Part shown: in pieces, positions 33,296 through 42,257 of the stretch
Layout of the letters: the number at the start of each line of letters is the position of its first letter
Position numbering within the stretch: the first letter of the stretch is position 1
Source: Dactylosporangium sucinum
GTDB taxonomy: Bacteria; Actinomycetota; Actinomycetes; Mycobacteriales; Micromonosporaceae
Length of the DNA: 47,651 bases
NCBI RefSeq assembly: GCF_014647515.1
Contig: NZ_BMPI01000054.1
Location: 1 to 47,651, forward strand
Direction: 5' to 3'
The notes under the pieces: model-generated
The model's input: only the letters and a program-made list of their open reading frames with translations
The model's database searches: none
What the model was told of the DNA's origin: nothing
Translations under genes and position numbers: made by a program

Positions 33296-34204
33296 TCACT
33301 CGGGGGCGGCGGACCGCAGCCGCGGCAAAACCGCAGGTGGGGCCGGGTGTTCGGCGGTGATCGGGGCGGTCGTCGCGGCGGCCGGCGGGGCAGTCGGATC
33401 AAGGACGCCGCCGGTCGGGGCGGGCGCGCCGGGGTCGGCCGTCGGCGGGGACGCATCGAGGGCGGGCGCCAGGATGCGCGGGGCGACCAGCAGGGCCATC
33501 AGGTCCCAGGCGGCGTGCACCGCGATCGGCGTCCACAGGCTCTCGGTCGTCGCGTAGAGCACGGTCATGACCAGGCCGAACAGGGTGGCGAAGAGGACGC
33601 CGCGCCAGGTCTGGTACCGGTGCTGGAGGCCGAACAGGAGCGCCGGGAGCACGATCGCCGCCCACGTCGGCAGGCCCAGGCCGATGGCCACCGCGATCAG
33701 CAGGCCGCGGTAGAAGACCTCCTCGCCGAAGCCGACGCTCACCGAGAACACGGCCGCCCAGGCGCGCTCGCGCGGGGTGTCCGGGTGCATGGGCCTGACC
33801 TGCCGGTACGCCGCCTCGCCGCGGAGCCGGCCGCCGGCCGCGCGGCGCCGGGCCGCTTGGTGGGCGCCGAGCCACTGGACGCCGGCGGAGCCGAGCGCGG
33901 CGACGGCGGTGGCGGCCCAGCCGGCGGCGTCGGGGACGGTCAGGCCGAGGTGGGCCAGGGTGAGGCCCGGCGCACCGAGCACGATGGACAGCGCGGCGAG
34001 GGTCATCAGCCAGCTGTTGCGCGTGCCGTTGCGCATGATGACGACGACGCGGTCGGGGCGGTCGGCCAGCCGGGCGAGCGCGGCGCGGTGCTGCCGGGGA
34101 CCCGTGCGGATCGCGACCGCGACCGGGACGATCATCAGGATGGCGAGCATCATCAGGTCGCCGCCGGCGAGCCGCGGATCGATCCAGGGGAACACGGCGA
34201 ACAT
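33296..34204 (-). CDS. CPBP-family intramembrane metalloprotease
   Basis: CAAX-protease/bacteriocin-processing (CPBP, ABI) family membrane protein, 302 aa, about seven membrane segments. The catalytic motifs are present: GFGEEVFYRG (EExxxR), GLQHRYQTW and the distal HAAWD. The C-terminal 60 residues are a Pro/Ala-rich cytoplasmic tail, unusual for the family. Substrate is unknown; relatives act in immunity, prenyl-protein processing or anchoring. It is 33 bp from the neighbouring hypothetical membrane protein on the same strand, so the two may be cotranscribed. Confidence 0.88.
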   Translation of the reverse strand: MFAVFPWIDPRLAGGDLMMLAILMIVPVAVAIRTGPRQHRAALARLADRPDRVVVIMRNGTRNSWLMTLAALSIVLGAPGLTLAHLGLTVPDAAGWAATAVAALGSAGVQWLGAHQAARRRAAGGRLRGEAAYRQVRPMHPDTPRERAWAAVFSVSVGFGEEVFYRGLLIAVAIGLGLPTWAAIVLPALLFGLQHRYQTWRGVLFATLFGLVMTVLYATTESLWTPIAVHAAWDLMALLVAPRILAPALDASPPTADPGAPAPTGGVLDPTAPPAAATTAPITAEHPAPPAVLPRLRSAAPE

Positions 34205-34216
34205 CCTGCAACGGCA

Positions 34217-34270
34217 GCGGGGCCGCTGTCTGCCCCGGGCCGGAACCCGGGAGCAGTGCAGCGGCCCCGC
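34217..34270 (-). terminator. Long hairpin downstream of the L,D-transpeptidase gene
   Basis: Perfect 12-bp outer arms GCGGGGCCGCTG (34217-34228) and complement (34259-34270), with an inner CCCGGG pairing. It follows the transpeptidase stop by 20 bp. No T-run, so probably a GC-rich terminator of the kind common in actinobacteria. Confidence 0.65.
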
Positions 34271-34290
34271 TCAGCCTGGTGGTGCGGTGC

Positions 34291-35550
34291 TCAGGCGCTG
34301 GGGGAGGTGGCCACGCTCGGGGACGCGCTGGCCGACGCGCCGGGGTCGGCCACGGCCGTCTCCGCCGGCGGCGGCAGGGCGCTGCCCTTGACGTACTCCG
34401 CCCAGGACTTGTCCCAGTCGGTCCAGCCGTTGCCCCACGCCAGCTTGCGCGGCGTGCCCTTGACGATGTGGACGTCGCCGATCTTCGTCAGGTTGAACAG
34501 GAACTTCGCGTTGGCCTCGGAGACGTTGGTGCAGCCGTGCGAGACGTTGCGCTTGCCCTGGTCTCCCACCGACCACGGGGCCGAGTGGATGTACTCGCCG
34601 CCGCTGGTCATGCGCTGCGTCCAGTACACCGTCTCGCGATACGGGTCGGAGGGGTCGGTCGAGACGAACAGCTCGGACTGCTGCTTGTCCATGATCACCA
34701 TGTTCCCGCTCGACGACGGGGTCTTGGCCTTGCCGAGGCTGACCGGGATGGTCTTGACGACCTCGCCGTTCTTCTCGACCGTCATCTGGTGGGTCTTGTC
34801 GTCGGTGATCATGATGATCTTGTCGCCGATGGTGAAGTGCAGCGTGACGTCCTTGCTGCCGAAGCCGGTCTTGGTGAGCTGGAGCCCGCCGGTGGCCAGC
34901 CGGACGGTGACCTTGGTGCCGCTCTGCCAGTACTCCTTCGGGCGGTAGTGCACCTCGCCGCCGTTGAACCAGTACCAGGTGCCGACCTGCGGCGGGTCGC
35001 TGTTGACCAGCAGCCGCTTCTCGACGCTCGCCCGCAGCTCCTGCGGCACGCTGGAGCCGAAGCGGACGACCACCGGGACGGCCACGCCGTAGGTCTTGTT
35101 GTCGGACAGCGCCGTGGAGACGTTGACCGTCTTGCCGGGTTTCGCCATGGTCGTGAACGTGATCTTCTTGCCGGCGGTGTCGCCGGCCGAGGTCACGGAT
35201 GCCGTGTACTGCGTGCCGTATTTGAGCTGCGTCGCCGGGACCCAGGTCGCCCCGTCCGTCCGGAACCCACCCTGCACCGTCCCACCGGAGGCGTCCGTCA
35301 GCGTCACCGTGGCGTTGGCGCCAGGGCTCGTCTGCAGGGCCAGTTCGGCAGCGGTGGAGATGTTGGTGGCGCCGTCGGCGGGCGCGGCAAAGGTCGCCTG
35401 AGGCAGCTCGGCGGACGCGGAAGCCGAGGGGCCGCCGGCACCGCCATCGTTGCCGGTCCACTTGGGCTTTTCGTCAGAGCTGCAAGCAGAAAGAGCGATC
35501 ACGCTGGTGAGAGCGGCGATCGTGGCCAGTGCGCGTGCGGAGACTCCCAT
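34291..35550 (-). CDS. L,D-transpeptidase lipoprotein with Ig-like domains
   Basis: YkuD-type L,D-transpeptidase, 419 aa, that makes 3-3 cross-links in peptidoglycan or attaches proteins to it. The signal peptide ends in lipobox ALSAC with Cys23. A linker then leads to two Ig-like domains and the catalytic domain, whose SHGCTN motif holds the active-site Cys340. Layout matches mycobacterial LdtMt2-type enzymes. ATG at 35550 is chosen over the nearby GTG because GGAGG is 7 nt away, the right spacing. The Ser/Ala/Pro tail after the domain is disordered. Confidence 0.93.
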   Translation of the reverse strand: MGVSARALATIAALTSVIALSACSSDEKPKWTGNDGGAGGPSASASAELPQATFAAPADGATNISTAAELALQTSPGANATVTLTDASGGTVQGGFRTDGATWVPATQLKYGTQYTASVTSAGDTAGKKITFTTMAKPGKTVNVSTALSDNKTYGVAVPVVVRFGSSVPQELRASVEKRLLVNSDPPQVGTWYWFNGGEVHYRPKEYWQSGTKVTVRLATGGLQLTKTGFGSKDVTLHFTIGDKIIMITDDKTHQMTVEKNGEVVKTIPVSLGKAKTPSSSGNMVIMDKQQSELFVSTDPSDPYRETVYWTQRMTSGGEYIHSAPWSVGDQGKRNVSHGCTNVSEANAKFLFNLTKIGDVHIVKGTPRKLAWGNGWTDWDKSWAEYVKGSALPPPAETAVADPGASASASPSVATSPSA

Positions 35551-36078
35551 GTCCACACCTCCTTCGTTGGGCTAGAGCATGCACCGATTGCAATGTCGGT
35601 GTATCCCGTGTTTGTGCCAGAGGTTCAGTTCCTAGCTCCACGGGCTTCGCCCGCGGCTTTGTGGGGGGTCCCACCCCACACCCCCATGCGCCGCTTCGCG
35701 ACGCACTCAAGCCCGCGTCGCGCTCAAACGTCGGATGGTGGGATCTTGCCGTGCATCATCGTAGGAAGTAACAGAGGGCGTGAGCCATCCGCTCCTTGGA
35801 CGGGTTGCAGACGTTCCGGCGTTGCGTTCCAGTTCGATAACGCGGCCCTCACGACCCGTCCCAGCAGCTCGTGGGATTTCTCACGAGCGCAGCTGTAGGT
35901 CGGTCAGGCGACAGACGGTACTTTGGGCGCCAACGTCAACAGCGGGCGCCCCGGTCCTGCCGCCGACCAAAGTCGGGCACGACCGTGCAAATTGCGTCCG
36001 CTCTTCGCGTACACTGGCAAGACCGCTCCTAAGGGCCGACGTTGTCCCGACTCGCAATCGATGACGTCAGGAGGCCCG
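35551..36078. other. Divergent promoter region between transpeptidase and gltB
   Basis: A 528-bp gap with no convincing gene. It contains two adjacent hairpins, CGGGCTTCGCCCG (35641-35653) and GTGGGG-N7-CCCCAC (35661-35679), unexpected between divergent genes. TACACT at 36010-36015 is a plausible -10 for gltB, but I cannot find a good -35. The hairpins may belong to a small RNA or the remains of a lost gene. Confidence 0.5.
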
Positions 36079-39000
36079 ATGGGTTACCCCGGACCGCAGC
36101 AGCAGGGCCTCTACGACCCTGCCTTTGAGCACGACGCGTGCGGGGTGGCCTTCGTGGCCGACATCCATGGTCGAAAGTCCCACGACGTCGTCTTCAAGGG
36201 CCTGTCGGCGCTGCGGCGCATGGACCACCGGGGCGCCCGGGGTGCCGAGCCCAACACCGGCGACGGGGCCGGCATCATGATCCAGGTCCCGGACGCGTTC
36301 CTGCGCGAGGTCGCCGGCGTGCAGCTGCCGCCGGCCGGCGCCTACGCGACCGGCCTGGCCTTCCTGCCCACCGACGACGCGGCCGCCGAGCGCGCGATGC
36401 GGGTCCTGGAGAAGTATGCCCTGGTCGAGGGCGCCCAGGTGCTCGGCTGGCGGGACGTGCCCACCGACGCCACCGACCTCGGCGCGACCGCGCTGGTCGC
36501 CATGCCGCGCATCCGCCAGGTGTTCGTGAGCGCGGAGCGGCTCGGGTCCCCGGGCGAGGTGCTGTCCGGCCTTGAGCTCGACCGGGTCGTCTACTGCGTG
36601 CGGAAGCAGGCGGAGCGCGAGACGCGCGAGCGGGGGATTCAGCTGTTCCTCCCGTCGCTCTCGTCCCGCACGATCACCTACAAGGGCATGCTCACCCCGG
36701 ACCAGGTCGTGAGCTTCTTCCCCGACCTGTCGGACGAGCGCGTGACGTCGGCGATCGCCCTGGTGCACTCCCGCTTCTCGACGAACACGTTCCCGTCGTG
36801 GGAGCTTTCCCACCCGTACCGGATCATCGCCCACAACGGCGAGATCAACACCATCCGCGGCAACCGCAACTGGATGGCCGCGCGCGAGGCGCTGCTGTCG
36901 ACCGAGCAGCTGCCCGGCAACATCCGCCGGCTGTTCCCGATCTGCACGCCCGAGGCGTCGGACTCGGCGAACTTCGACGAGGTCCTGGAGCTGCTGTACC
37001 TGGCCGGCCGGAGCCTGCCGCACGCGGTACTGATGATGATCCCGGAGGCCTGGGAGAACGACCCGCGGATGGACCCGCTGCGCCGCGCGTTCTACCGCTT
37101 CCACGCGTGCCTCATGGAGCCGTGGGACGGCCCGGCCAGCGTGGCGTTCACCGACGGCACGGTGGTCGGCGCGGTGCTCGACCGCAACGGCCTGCGCCCG
37201 GGCCGCTGGTGGCAGACGGCCGACGGCCTGGTCGTGCTGGCCAGCGAGGCGGGCGTGCTCGACCTCGACCCGGCGACCATCGTCGCCAAGGGCCGCTCGG
37301 CGCCCGGCAAGATGCTGCTCGTCGACACCGCCGCCGGCCGGATCCGCACCGACGACGAGATCAAGGCCGAGCTGGCCTCGGCCGAGCCGTACGGGGACTG
37401 GCTGCACGCCGGGCTCATCGAGCTCGACCAGCTGCCGGAGCGCGAGCACGTCGTCTACACCCACGACTCGGTGCAGCGGCGCCAGCAGACGTTCGGGTAC
37501 ACCGAGGAGGAGCTCAAGATCCTCATCGGCCCGATGGCCCGCGCCGGCGCCGAGCCGCTGGGCTCGATGGGCACCGACACCCCGGTCGCGGTGCTCTCCA
37601 CCCGGCCGCGCCTGATGTACGACTACTTCACCCAGCTCTTCGCGCAGGTCACCAACCCGCCGCTCGACGCGATCCGGGAGGAGCTCGTCACCAGCGTCGC
37701 GGCGACGATCGGCCCCGAGGGCAACCTGCTCAAGCCGGGCCCGGCGTCCTGCCGGCAGATCGCGCTGCCGTACCCGGTGATCGACAACGACGACCTCGCC
37801 AAGATCCTGCACATCGACGACGACGGCGACCTGCCCGGCTTCAAGGCCGTCCGGGTCTCCGGCCTCTACCCGGTGCGCGACGGCGCGGTCGGCCTCAAGC
37901 GCCGGCTGGTCGAGATCATGCGCGGCGTGTCCGAGGCGATCGAGGACGGCGTGCGCATCCTGGTGCTGTCCGACCGCGACTCGACGGCCGACCTGGCCCC
38001 GATCCCGTCGCTGCTGCTCACCGCGGCCGTCCACCAGCACCTCGTCCGCGAGCAGACCCGCACCCAGGTGTCGCTGGTCGTCGAGTCCGGCGACTGCCGC
38101 GAGGTGCACCACGTCGCCGTCCTGGTCGGCTTCGGCGCGTCGGCGGTCAACCCGTACCTCGCCTTCGAGAGCGCCGAGGACCTCATCGCCACCGGAGCGC
38201 TGCCCGGCCTCGACCCGGAGAAGGCGGTCCACAACTACGTCAAGGCGCTCGGCAAGGGCGTCCTGAAGATCATGTCCAAGATGGGCATCTCGACCGTCTC
38301 CTCCTACTGCGGCGCCCAGGTCTTCGAGGCCGTCGGGCTCGACCCGCGGCTGGTCGAGCGGTACTTCACCGGCACCCCGAGCAAGATCGGCGGCATCGGC
38401 CTGGCCGAGATCCACGCCGAGATCGCGGTCCGGCACGCCCGCGCCTACCCGGCCAACGACGCCGAGCGCGCGCACCGGCGGCTCGAGGTCGGCGGTGAGT
38501 ACCAGTGGCGCCGCGAGGGCGAGCTGCACCTGTTCAACCCCGAGACGGTCTTCCTGCTCCAGCACGCCACCCGGTCCCGGCAGTTCGACGTCTTCAAGAA
38601 GTACACCGCGAAGGTCGACGAGCTCGCGGGCCGGGCGGGGTCGCTGCGCGGCCTCTTCGAGCTGCGCACCGGCGTGCGGCCGGCCGTGCCGATCGACGAG
38701 GTGGAGCCGGCGACCGAGATCGTGAAGCGGTTCGCCACCGGCGCGATGTCCTACGGCTCGATCTCGGCCGAGGCCCACCAGACGCTCGCCATCGCCATGA
38801 ACAACATCGGTGGCAAGTCGAACACCGGCGAGGGCGGCGAGGACGTCGACCGCCTCCACGACCCGCGCCGCCGCTCCGCGATCAAGCAGGTCGCCAGCGG
38901 CCGGTTCGGCGTCACCACCGAGTACCTGGTCAACGCCGACGACCTGCAGATCAAGATGGCCCAGGGCGCGAAGCCCGGCGAGGGTGGCCAGCTGCCCGGC

Positions 39001-40620
39001 AACAAGGTGTGGCCGTGGATCGCCAAGACCCGGCACGCGACGCCGGGCGTCGGGCTCATCTCGCCGCCCCCGCACCACGACATCTACTCGATCGAGGACC
39101 TCGCCCAGCTCGTCTTCGACCTCAAGAACGTCAACCCGGCCGCCCGCGTGCACGTCAAGCTGGTGTCCGAGGTCGGCGTCGGGACGGTCGCGGCGGGCGT
39201 GGCCAAGACGAAGGCCGACGTCATCCTGATCTCGGGGCACGACGGCGGCACCGGCGCGTCGCCGCTCAACTCGCTCAAGCACGCGGGCACGCCGTGGGAG
39301 CTCGGCCTCGCCGAGACGCAGCAGACCCTGCTGCTGTCGGGGCTGCGCGACCGGGTCAGCGTCCAGGTCGACGGGCAGCTCAAGACCGGCCGGGACGTCG
39401 TCATCGCGGCGCTGCTCGGCGCCGAGGAGTTCGGCTTCGCGACCTCGCCGCTCATCGTCTCCGGCTGCATCATGATGCGGGTCTGCCACCTCGACACCTG
39501 TCCGGTCGGCATCGCCACGCAGAACCCGGCGCTGCGCAAGAAGTTCACCGGCAAGCCGGAGTTCGTCGAGAACTTCTTCTGGTTCATGGCCGAGGAGGTC
39601 CGCACCTACCTGGCGGAGCTGGGCTTCCGCACGCTCGACGAGGCGATCGGCCACACCGAGCTGCTCGACGTCCGTCCGGCCGTCGACCACTGGAAGGCCG
39701 GCGGGCTCGACCTCACCCCGCTGCTGCACGTTCCCCCTCTTGCCGACGACGCCGTGCGCCGGCAGACCACCAAGCAGGACCACCGGCTGGAGCGCGCGCT
39801 GGACAACCAGCTCATCGCGGCGGTCTCCCCGGCCCTCGACGCCGGTGAGTCGATCAAGCTGGAGATCGTGGTGCGCAACGAGCACCGGTCCGTCGGCGCG
39901 ATGCTCGGCGGTGAGATCGTCCGCCGGGTCGGCGGCGCCGGCCTGCCCGACGACACCGTGGACGTTACGTTGCGCGGCACGGCCGGGCAGTCGTTCGGGG
40001 CGTGGGTCCCCCGCGGAGTCACCCTCCGGCTGATCGGCGACGCCAACGACTACGTCGGCAAGGGCCTGTCCGGCGGGCGGCTCGTGGTGCGGCCCGACGA
40101 GTCCGCGCCGTTCGTCGCCGAGGACCAGATCATCGGCGGCAACACGGTGCTCTACGGCGCGACCGGCGGCCAGCTGTTCATGCGGGGCCGGGCCGGCGAG
40201 CGGTTCGCGGTGCGCAACTCCGGCGCCACCGCCGTCGTCGAGGGCGTCGGCGACCACGGCTGCGAGTACATGACCGGTGGCGCCGTCGTGGTGCTCGGGC
40301 CGACGGGCCGCAACTTCGCGGCCGGCATGTCGGGCGGCGTGGCCTACGTGTGGCGCCTCGACAAGTCCCTGGTCAACGCCGAGCTGGTCGATCTGCGGCC
40401 GGTGACCGAGGCTGCGGGGCTCCGCTCGCTGATCGAGCAGCACCTGGCCGAGACCGGCTCCGCGGTGGCCGCGCGGGTCCTGGCCGACTGGGACCGGTCC
40501 GTCGGAGAGTTCACCGAGGTCATGCCACGTGACTACGAGCGCGTGATGGAGGCGATGCGGGCCGCCGAGGCTGCCGGCCGCGATGTGGATGCGGCTGTCA
40601 TGGAGGTGGCACGTGCCTGA
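36079..40620 (+). CDS. gltB: Glutamate synthase (NADPH) large subunit
   Basis: Large subunit of glutamate synthase, 1513 aa. The class II glutamine amidotransferase nucleophile is Cys21 in HDACGV, exposed after removal of the short propeptide. The central domain, the FMN-binding synthase domain (KSNTGEGGED, GHDGGTGASPL) and the [3Fe-4S] cluster cysteines C1130, C1136 and C1141 (CIMMRVCHLDTC) follow, with the C-terminal beta-helix GXGXG domain at the end. It transfers the glutamine amide to 2-oxoglutarate. ATG at 36079 has AGGAGG 5 nt upstream; another in-frame ATG lies at 36061. The gene overlaps gltD by 8 bp. Confidence 0.97.
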   Translation: MGYPGPQQQGLYDPAFEHDACGVAFVADIHGRKSHDVVFKGLSALRRMDHRGARGAEPNTGDGAGIMIQVPDAFLREVAGVQLPPAGAYATGLAFLPTDDAAAERAMRVLEKYALVEGAQVLGWRDVPTDATDLGATALVAMPRIRQVFVSAERLGSPGEVLSGLELDRVVYCVRKQAERETRERGIQLFLPSLSSRTITYKGMLTPDQVVSFFPDLSDERVTSAIALVHSRFSTNTFPSWELSHPYRIIAHNGEINTIRGNRNWMAAREALLSTEQLPGNIRRLFPICTPEASDSANFDEVLELLYLAGRSLPHAVLMMIPEAWENDPRMDPLRRAFYRFHACLMEPWDGPASVAFTDGTVVGAVLDRNGLRPGRWWQTADGLVVLASEAGVLDLDPATIVAKGRSAPGKMLLVDTAAGRIRTDDEIKAELASAEPYGDWLHAGLIELDQLPEREHVVYTHDSVQRRQQTFGYTEEELKILIGPMARAGAEPLGSMGTDTPVAVLSTRPRLMYDYFTQLFAQVTNPPLDAIREELVTSVAATIGPEGNLLKPGPASCRQIALPYPVIDNDDLAKILHIDDDGDLPGFKAVRVSGLYPVRDGAVGLKRRLVEIMRGVSEAIEDGVRILVLSDRDSTADLAPIPSLLLTAAVHQHLVREQTRTQVSLVVESGDCREVHHVAVLVGFGASAVNPYLAFESAEDLIATGALPGLDPEKAVHNYVKALGKGVLKIMSKMGISTVSSYCGAQVFEAVGLDPRLVERYFTGTPSKIGGIGLAEIHAEIAVRHARAYPANDAERAHRRLEVGGEYQWRREGELHLFNPETVFLLQHATRSRQFDVFKKYTAKVDELAGRAGSLRGLFELRTGVRPAVPIDEVEPATEIVKRFATGAMSYGSISAEAHQTLAIAMNNIGGKSNTGEGGEDVDRLHDPRRRSAIKQVASGRFGVTTEYLVNADDLQIKMAQGAKPGEGGQLPGNKVWPWIAKTRHATPGVGLISPPPHHDIYSIEDLAQLVFDLKNVNPAARVHVKLVSEVGVGTVAAGVAKTKADVILISGHDGGTGASPLNSLKHAGTPWELGLAETQQTLLLSGLRDRVSVQVDGQLKTGRDVVIAALLGAEEFGFATSPLIVSGCIMMRVCHLDTCPVGIATQNPALRKKFTGKPEFVENFFWFMAEEVRTYLAELGFRTLDEAIGHTELLDVRPAVDHWKAGGLDLTPLLHVPPLADDAVRRQTTKQDHRLERALDNQLIAAVSPALDAGESIKLEIVVRNEHRSVGAMLGGEIVRRVGGAGLPDDTVDVTLRGTAGQSFGAWVPRGVTLRLIGDANDYVGKGLSGGRLVVRPDESAPFVAEDQIIGGNTVLYGATGGQLFMRGRAGERFAVRNSGATAVVEGVGDHGCEYMTGGAVVVLGPTGRNFAAGMSGGVAYVWRLDKSLVNAELVDLRPVTEAAGLRSLIEQHLAETGSAVAARVLADWDRSVGEFTEVMPRDYERVMEAMRAAEAAGRDVDAAVMEVARA

Positions 40621-42088
40621 CCCGAACGGTTTCCTGCGGTACGACCGGCGGCTTCCGGCCCGCCGGCCGGTGCCGGTGCGGCTGCGGGACTGGCGCGAGG
40701 TCTACCCGCCGGCCTCCGACGAGCTCATCACCGAGCAGGCGTCGCGGTGCATGGACTGCGGCATCCCGTTCTGCCACGACGGCTGCCCGCTGGGCAACCG
40801 GATCCCGGACTGGAACGACCTGGTCCGCACCGGCGACTGGGACTCCGCGATCGAGGCCCTGCACGCGACGAACAACTTCCCGGAGTTCACCGGGCGGCTG
40901 TGCCCGGCGCCCTGCGAGGCGGCCTGCGTGCTGTCCATCGCGGGCGGCCAGGCGGTCACCATCAAGCAGGTCGAGGTCGAGATCATCAACCGCGCCGTCG
41001 CGGCCGGGCGGGTCACGCCGCGGCCGGCGCCGGAGCGCTCCGGCAAGCGCGTGGGCATCGTCGGCTCGGGTCCGGCCGGGCTGGCCGCCGCCCAGCAGCT
41101 CGCCCGGGCGGGGCACGACGTCACGGTGTACGAGCGGGACGACGCGGTCGGCGGGCTCCTGCGGTACGGCATCCCCGACTTCAAGCTGGAGAAGCAGCAC
41201 GTCGATCTTCGTCTGGAGCAGCTCCGGGCCGAGGGCGTGCGCTTCCGGACCGGCGTGAATGTCGGTGTCACCATCTCCGTCGAGGACCTGCGGGCGTCGC
41301 ACGACGCGCTGCTGCTGGCCTGCGGCGCGCTCGCCGCCCGCGACACGCCGGAGACGCCGGGGCGCGGGCTGCGCGGCATCCACCTCGCGATGGAGCACCT
41401 CGTCGAGTCGAACCGGGTCGTCGCCGGCAAGCTGCCCGCGCCGTCGGTGACGGCCGAGGGCAAGAACGTCATCATCATCGGCGGCGGTGACACGGCGGCC
41501 GACTGCCTCGGCGTCGCGCACCGGCAGGGCGCCGCGTCGGTGCTGCAGCTGGACCAGTACCCGGTCCCGCCGGCCGATCGGGACGAGGCCCGCGACCCGT
41601 GGCCGACCTGGCCGTGGATCCTGCGCAACTACCCGGCCCACGAGGAGGGCGGCGAGCGCGCGTTCGCCGTCGCCGTCACGTCCTTCGAGGGCGACGGCGC
41701 CGGCAACCTCCGCGCGGTCCGCATCGCCGAGGTGCAGGTGTCCAGGGTGGACGGTGTGCGTACCGTCAGCGTCGTCGAGGGCACCGAGCGGGAGTACCCG
41801 GCCGAGCTCGTGCTGCTGGCGATCGGCTTCGAGGGGACCGAGGAGGGCCCGCTGCTGTCGTCGCTGGGCCTGACCCGCAACCGGCGCGGCGGCATCGACA
41901 GCGGCTCGGACTGGCAGACGTCGTCCCGGGGCGTCTTCGTCGCCGGCGACATGCACCGCGGCGCGTCGCTCATCGTGTGGGCGATCGCCGAGGGCCGCGC
42001 GGCCGCGGCGTCGATCCACGCGTACCTGGGCGGCGACGGCGCGCTGCCGTCGCCCGTCGACCCGTCGGCCGTGGCCCTGTCCGCCTGA
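40613..42088 (+). CDS. gltD: Glutamate synthase small subunit
   Basis: Small subunit, 491 aa, supplying electrons from NADPH through FAD and two [4Fe-4S] clusters to GltB. The N-terminal cysteines are in CMDCGIPFCHDGCPLGN and CPAPCEAAC. The FAD site is GIVGSGPAGLAAAQQLA, the NADPH site is IIIGGGDTAADCLG and the closing FAD motif is GVFVAGDMHRG. GTG at 40613 is preceded by GGAGGTGG, inside the end of gltB, so translation is coupled. The stop is followed by inverted repeat family B. Confidence 0.96.
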   Translation: MPDPNGFLRYDRRLPARRPVPVRLRDWREVYPPASDELITEQASRCMDCGIPFCHDGCPLGNRIPDWNDLVRTGDWDSAIEALHATNNFPEFTGRLCPAPCEAACVLSIAGGQAVTIKQVEVEIINRAVAAGRVTPRPAPERSGKRVGIVGSGPAGLAAAQQLARAGHDVTVYERDDAVGGLLRYGIPDFKLEKQHVDLRLEQLRAEGVRFRTGVNVGVTISVEDLRASHDALLLACGALAARDTPETPGRGLRGIHLAMEHLVESNRVVAGKLPAPSVTAEGKNVIIIGGGDTAADCLGVAHRQGAASVLQLDQYPVPPADRDEARDPWPTWPWILRNYPAHEEGGERAFAVAVTSFEGDGAGNLRAVRIAEVQVSRVDGVRTVSVVEGTEREYPAELVLLAIGFEGTEEGPLLSSLGLTRNRRGGIDSGSDWQTSSRGVFVAGDMHRGASLIVWAIAEGRAAAASIHAYLGGDGALPSPVDPSAVALSA

Positions 42089-42121
42089 GCTGCGGCGCCT
42101 GCCCGTGCCGCCGGGCGGCCG

Positions 42122-42175
42122 ATGATCGTGGGAAGAGTTTGGCTGTCCCGGCAGCCAGATCGTTCCCACGATCAT
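42122..42175. repeat. Dispersed inverted repeat, family B copy 2
   Basis: Arms ATGATCGTGGGAA (42122-42134) and complement (42163-42175), 13 bp perfect, around a 28-nt loop. The loop holds an inner stem TGGCTG-TCCCGG-CAGCCA. It shares GGCTGTCCCGGC and exact loop length with copy 1 at 8284-8345. It lies 33 bp after gltD and could terminate that operon. Confidence 0.85.
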
Positions 42176-42257
42176 GGACAACGGCCCGCGACCGCCGAAC
42201 GTGGCGATGTGCCTCACCTCATGGCCGCGTGTGGCATCACCCGGTCGGGGTAACGCG

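Noticed and set aside
35529..35771. Small gene in the transpeptidase-gltB gap
   Set aside because: The frame has no Shine-Dalgarno and covers hairpins; the peptide has no recognisable pattern.
36067..40443. 4.4-kb open frame antisense to gltB
   Set aside because: High GC leaves few stop codons on the opposite strand. The translation has low-complexity Arg/Gly/Val composition and no motifs, whereas gltB is a perfect family match.
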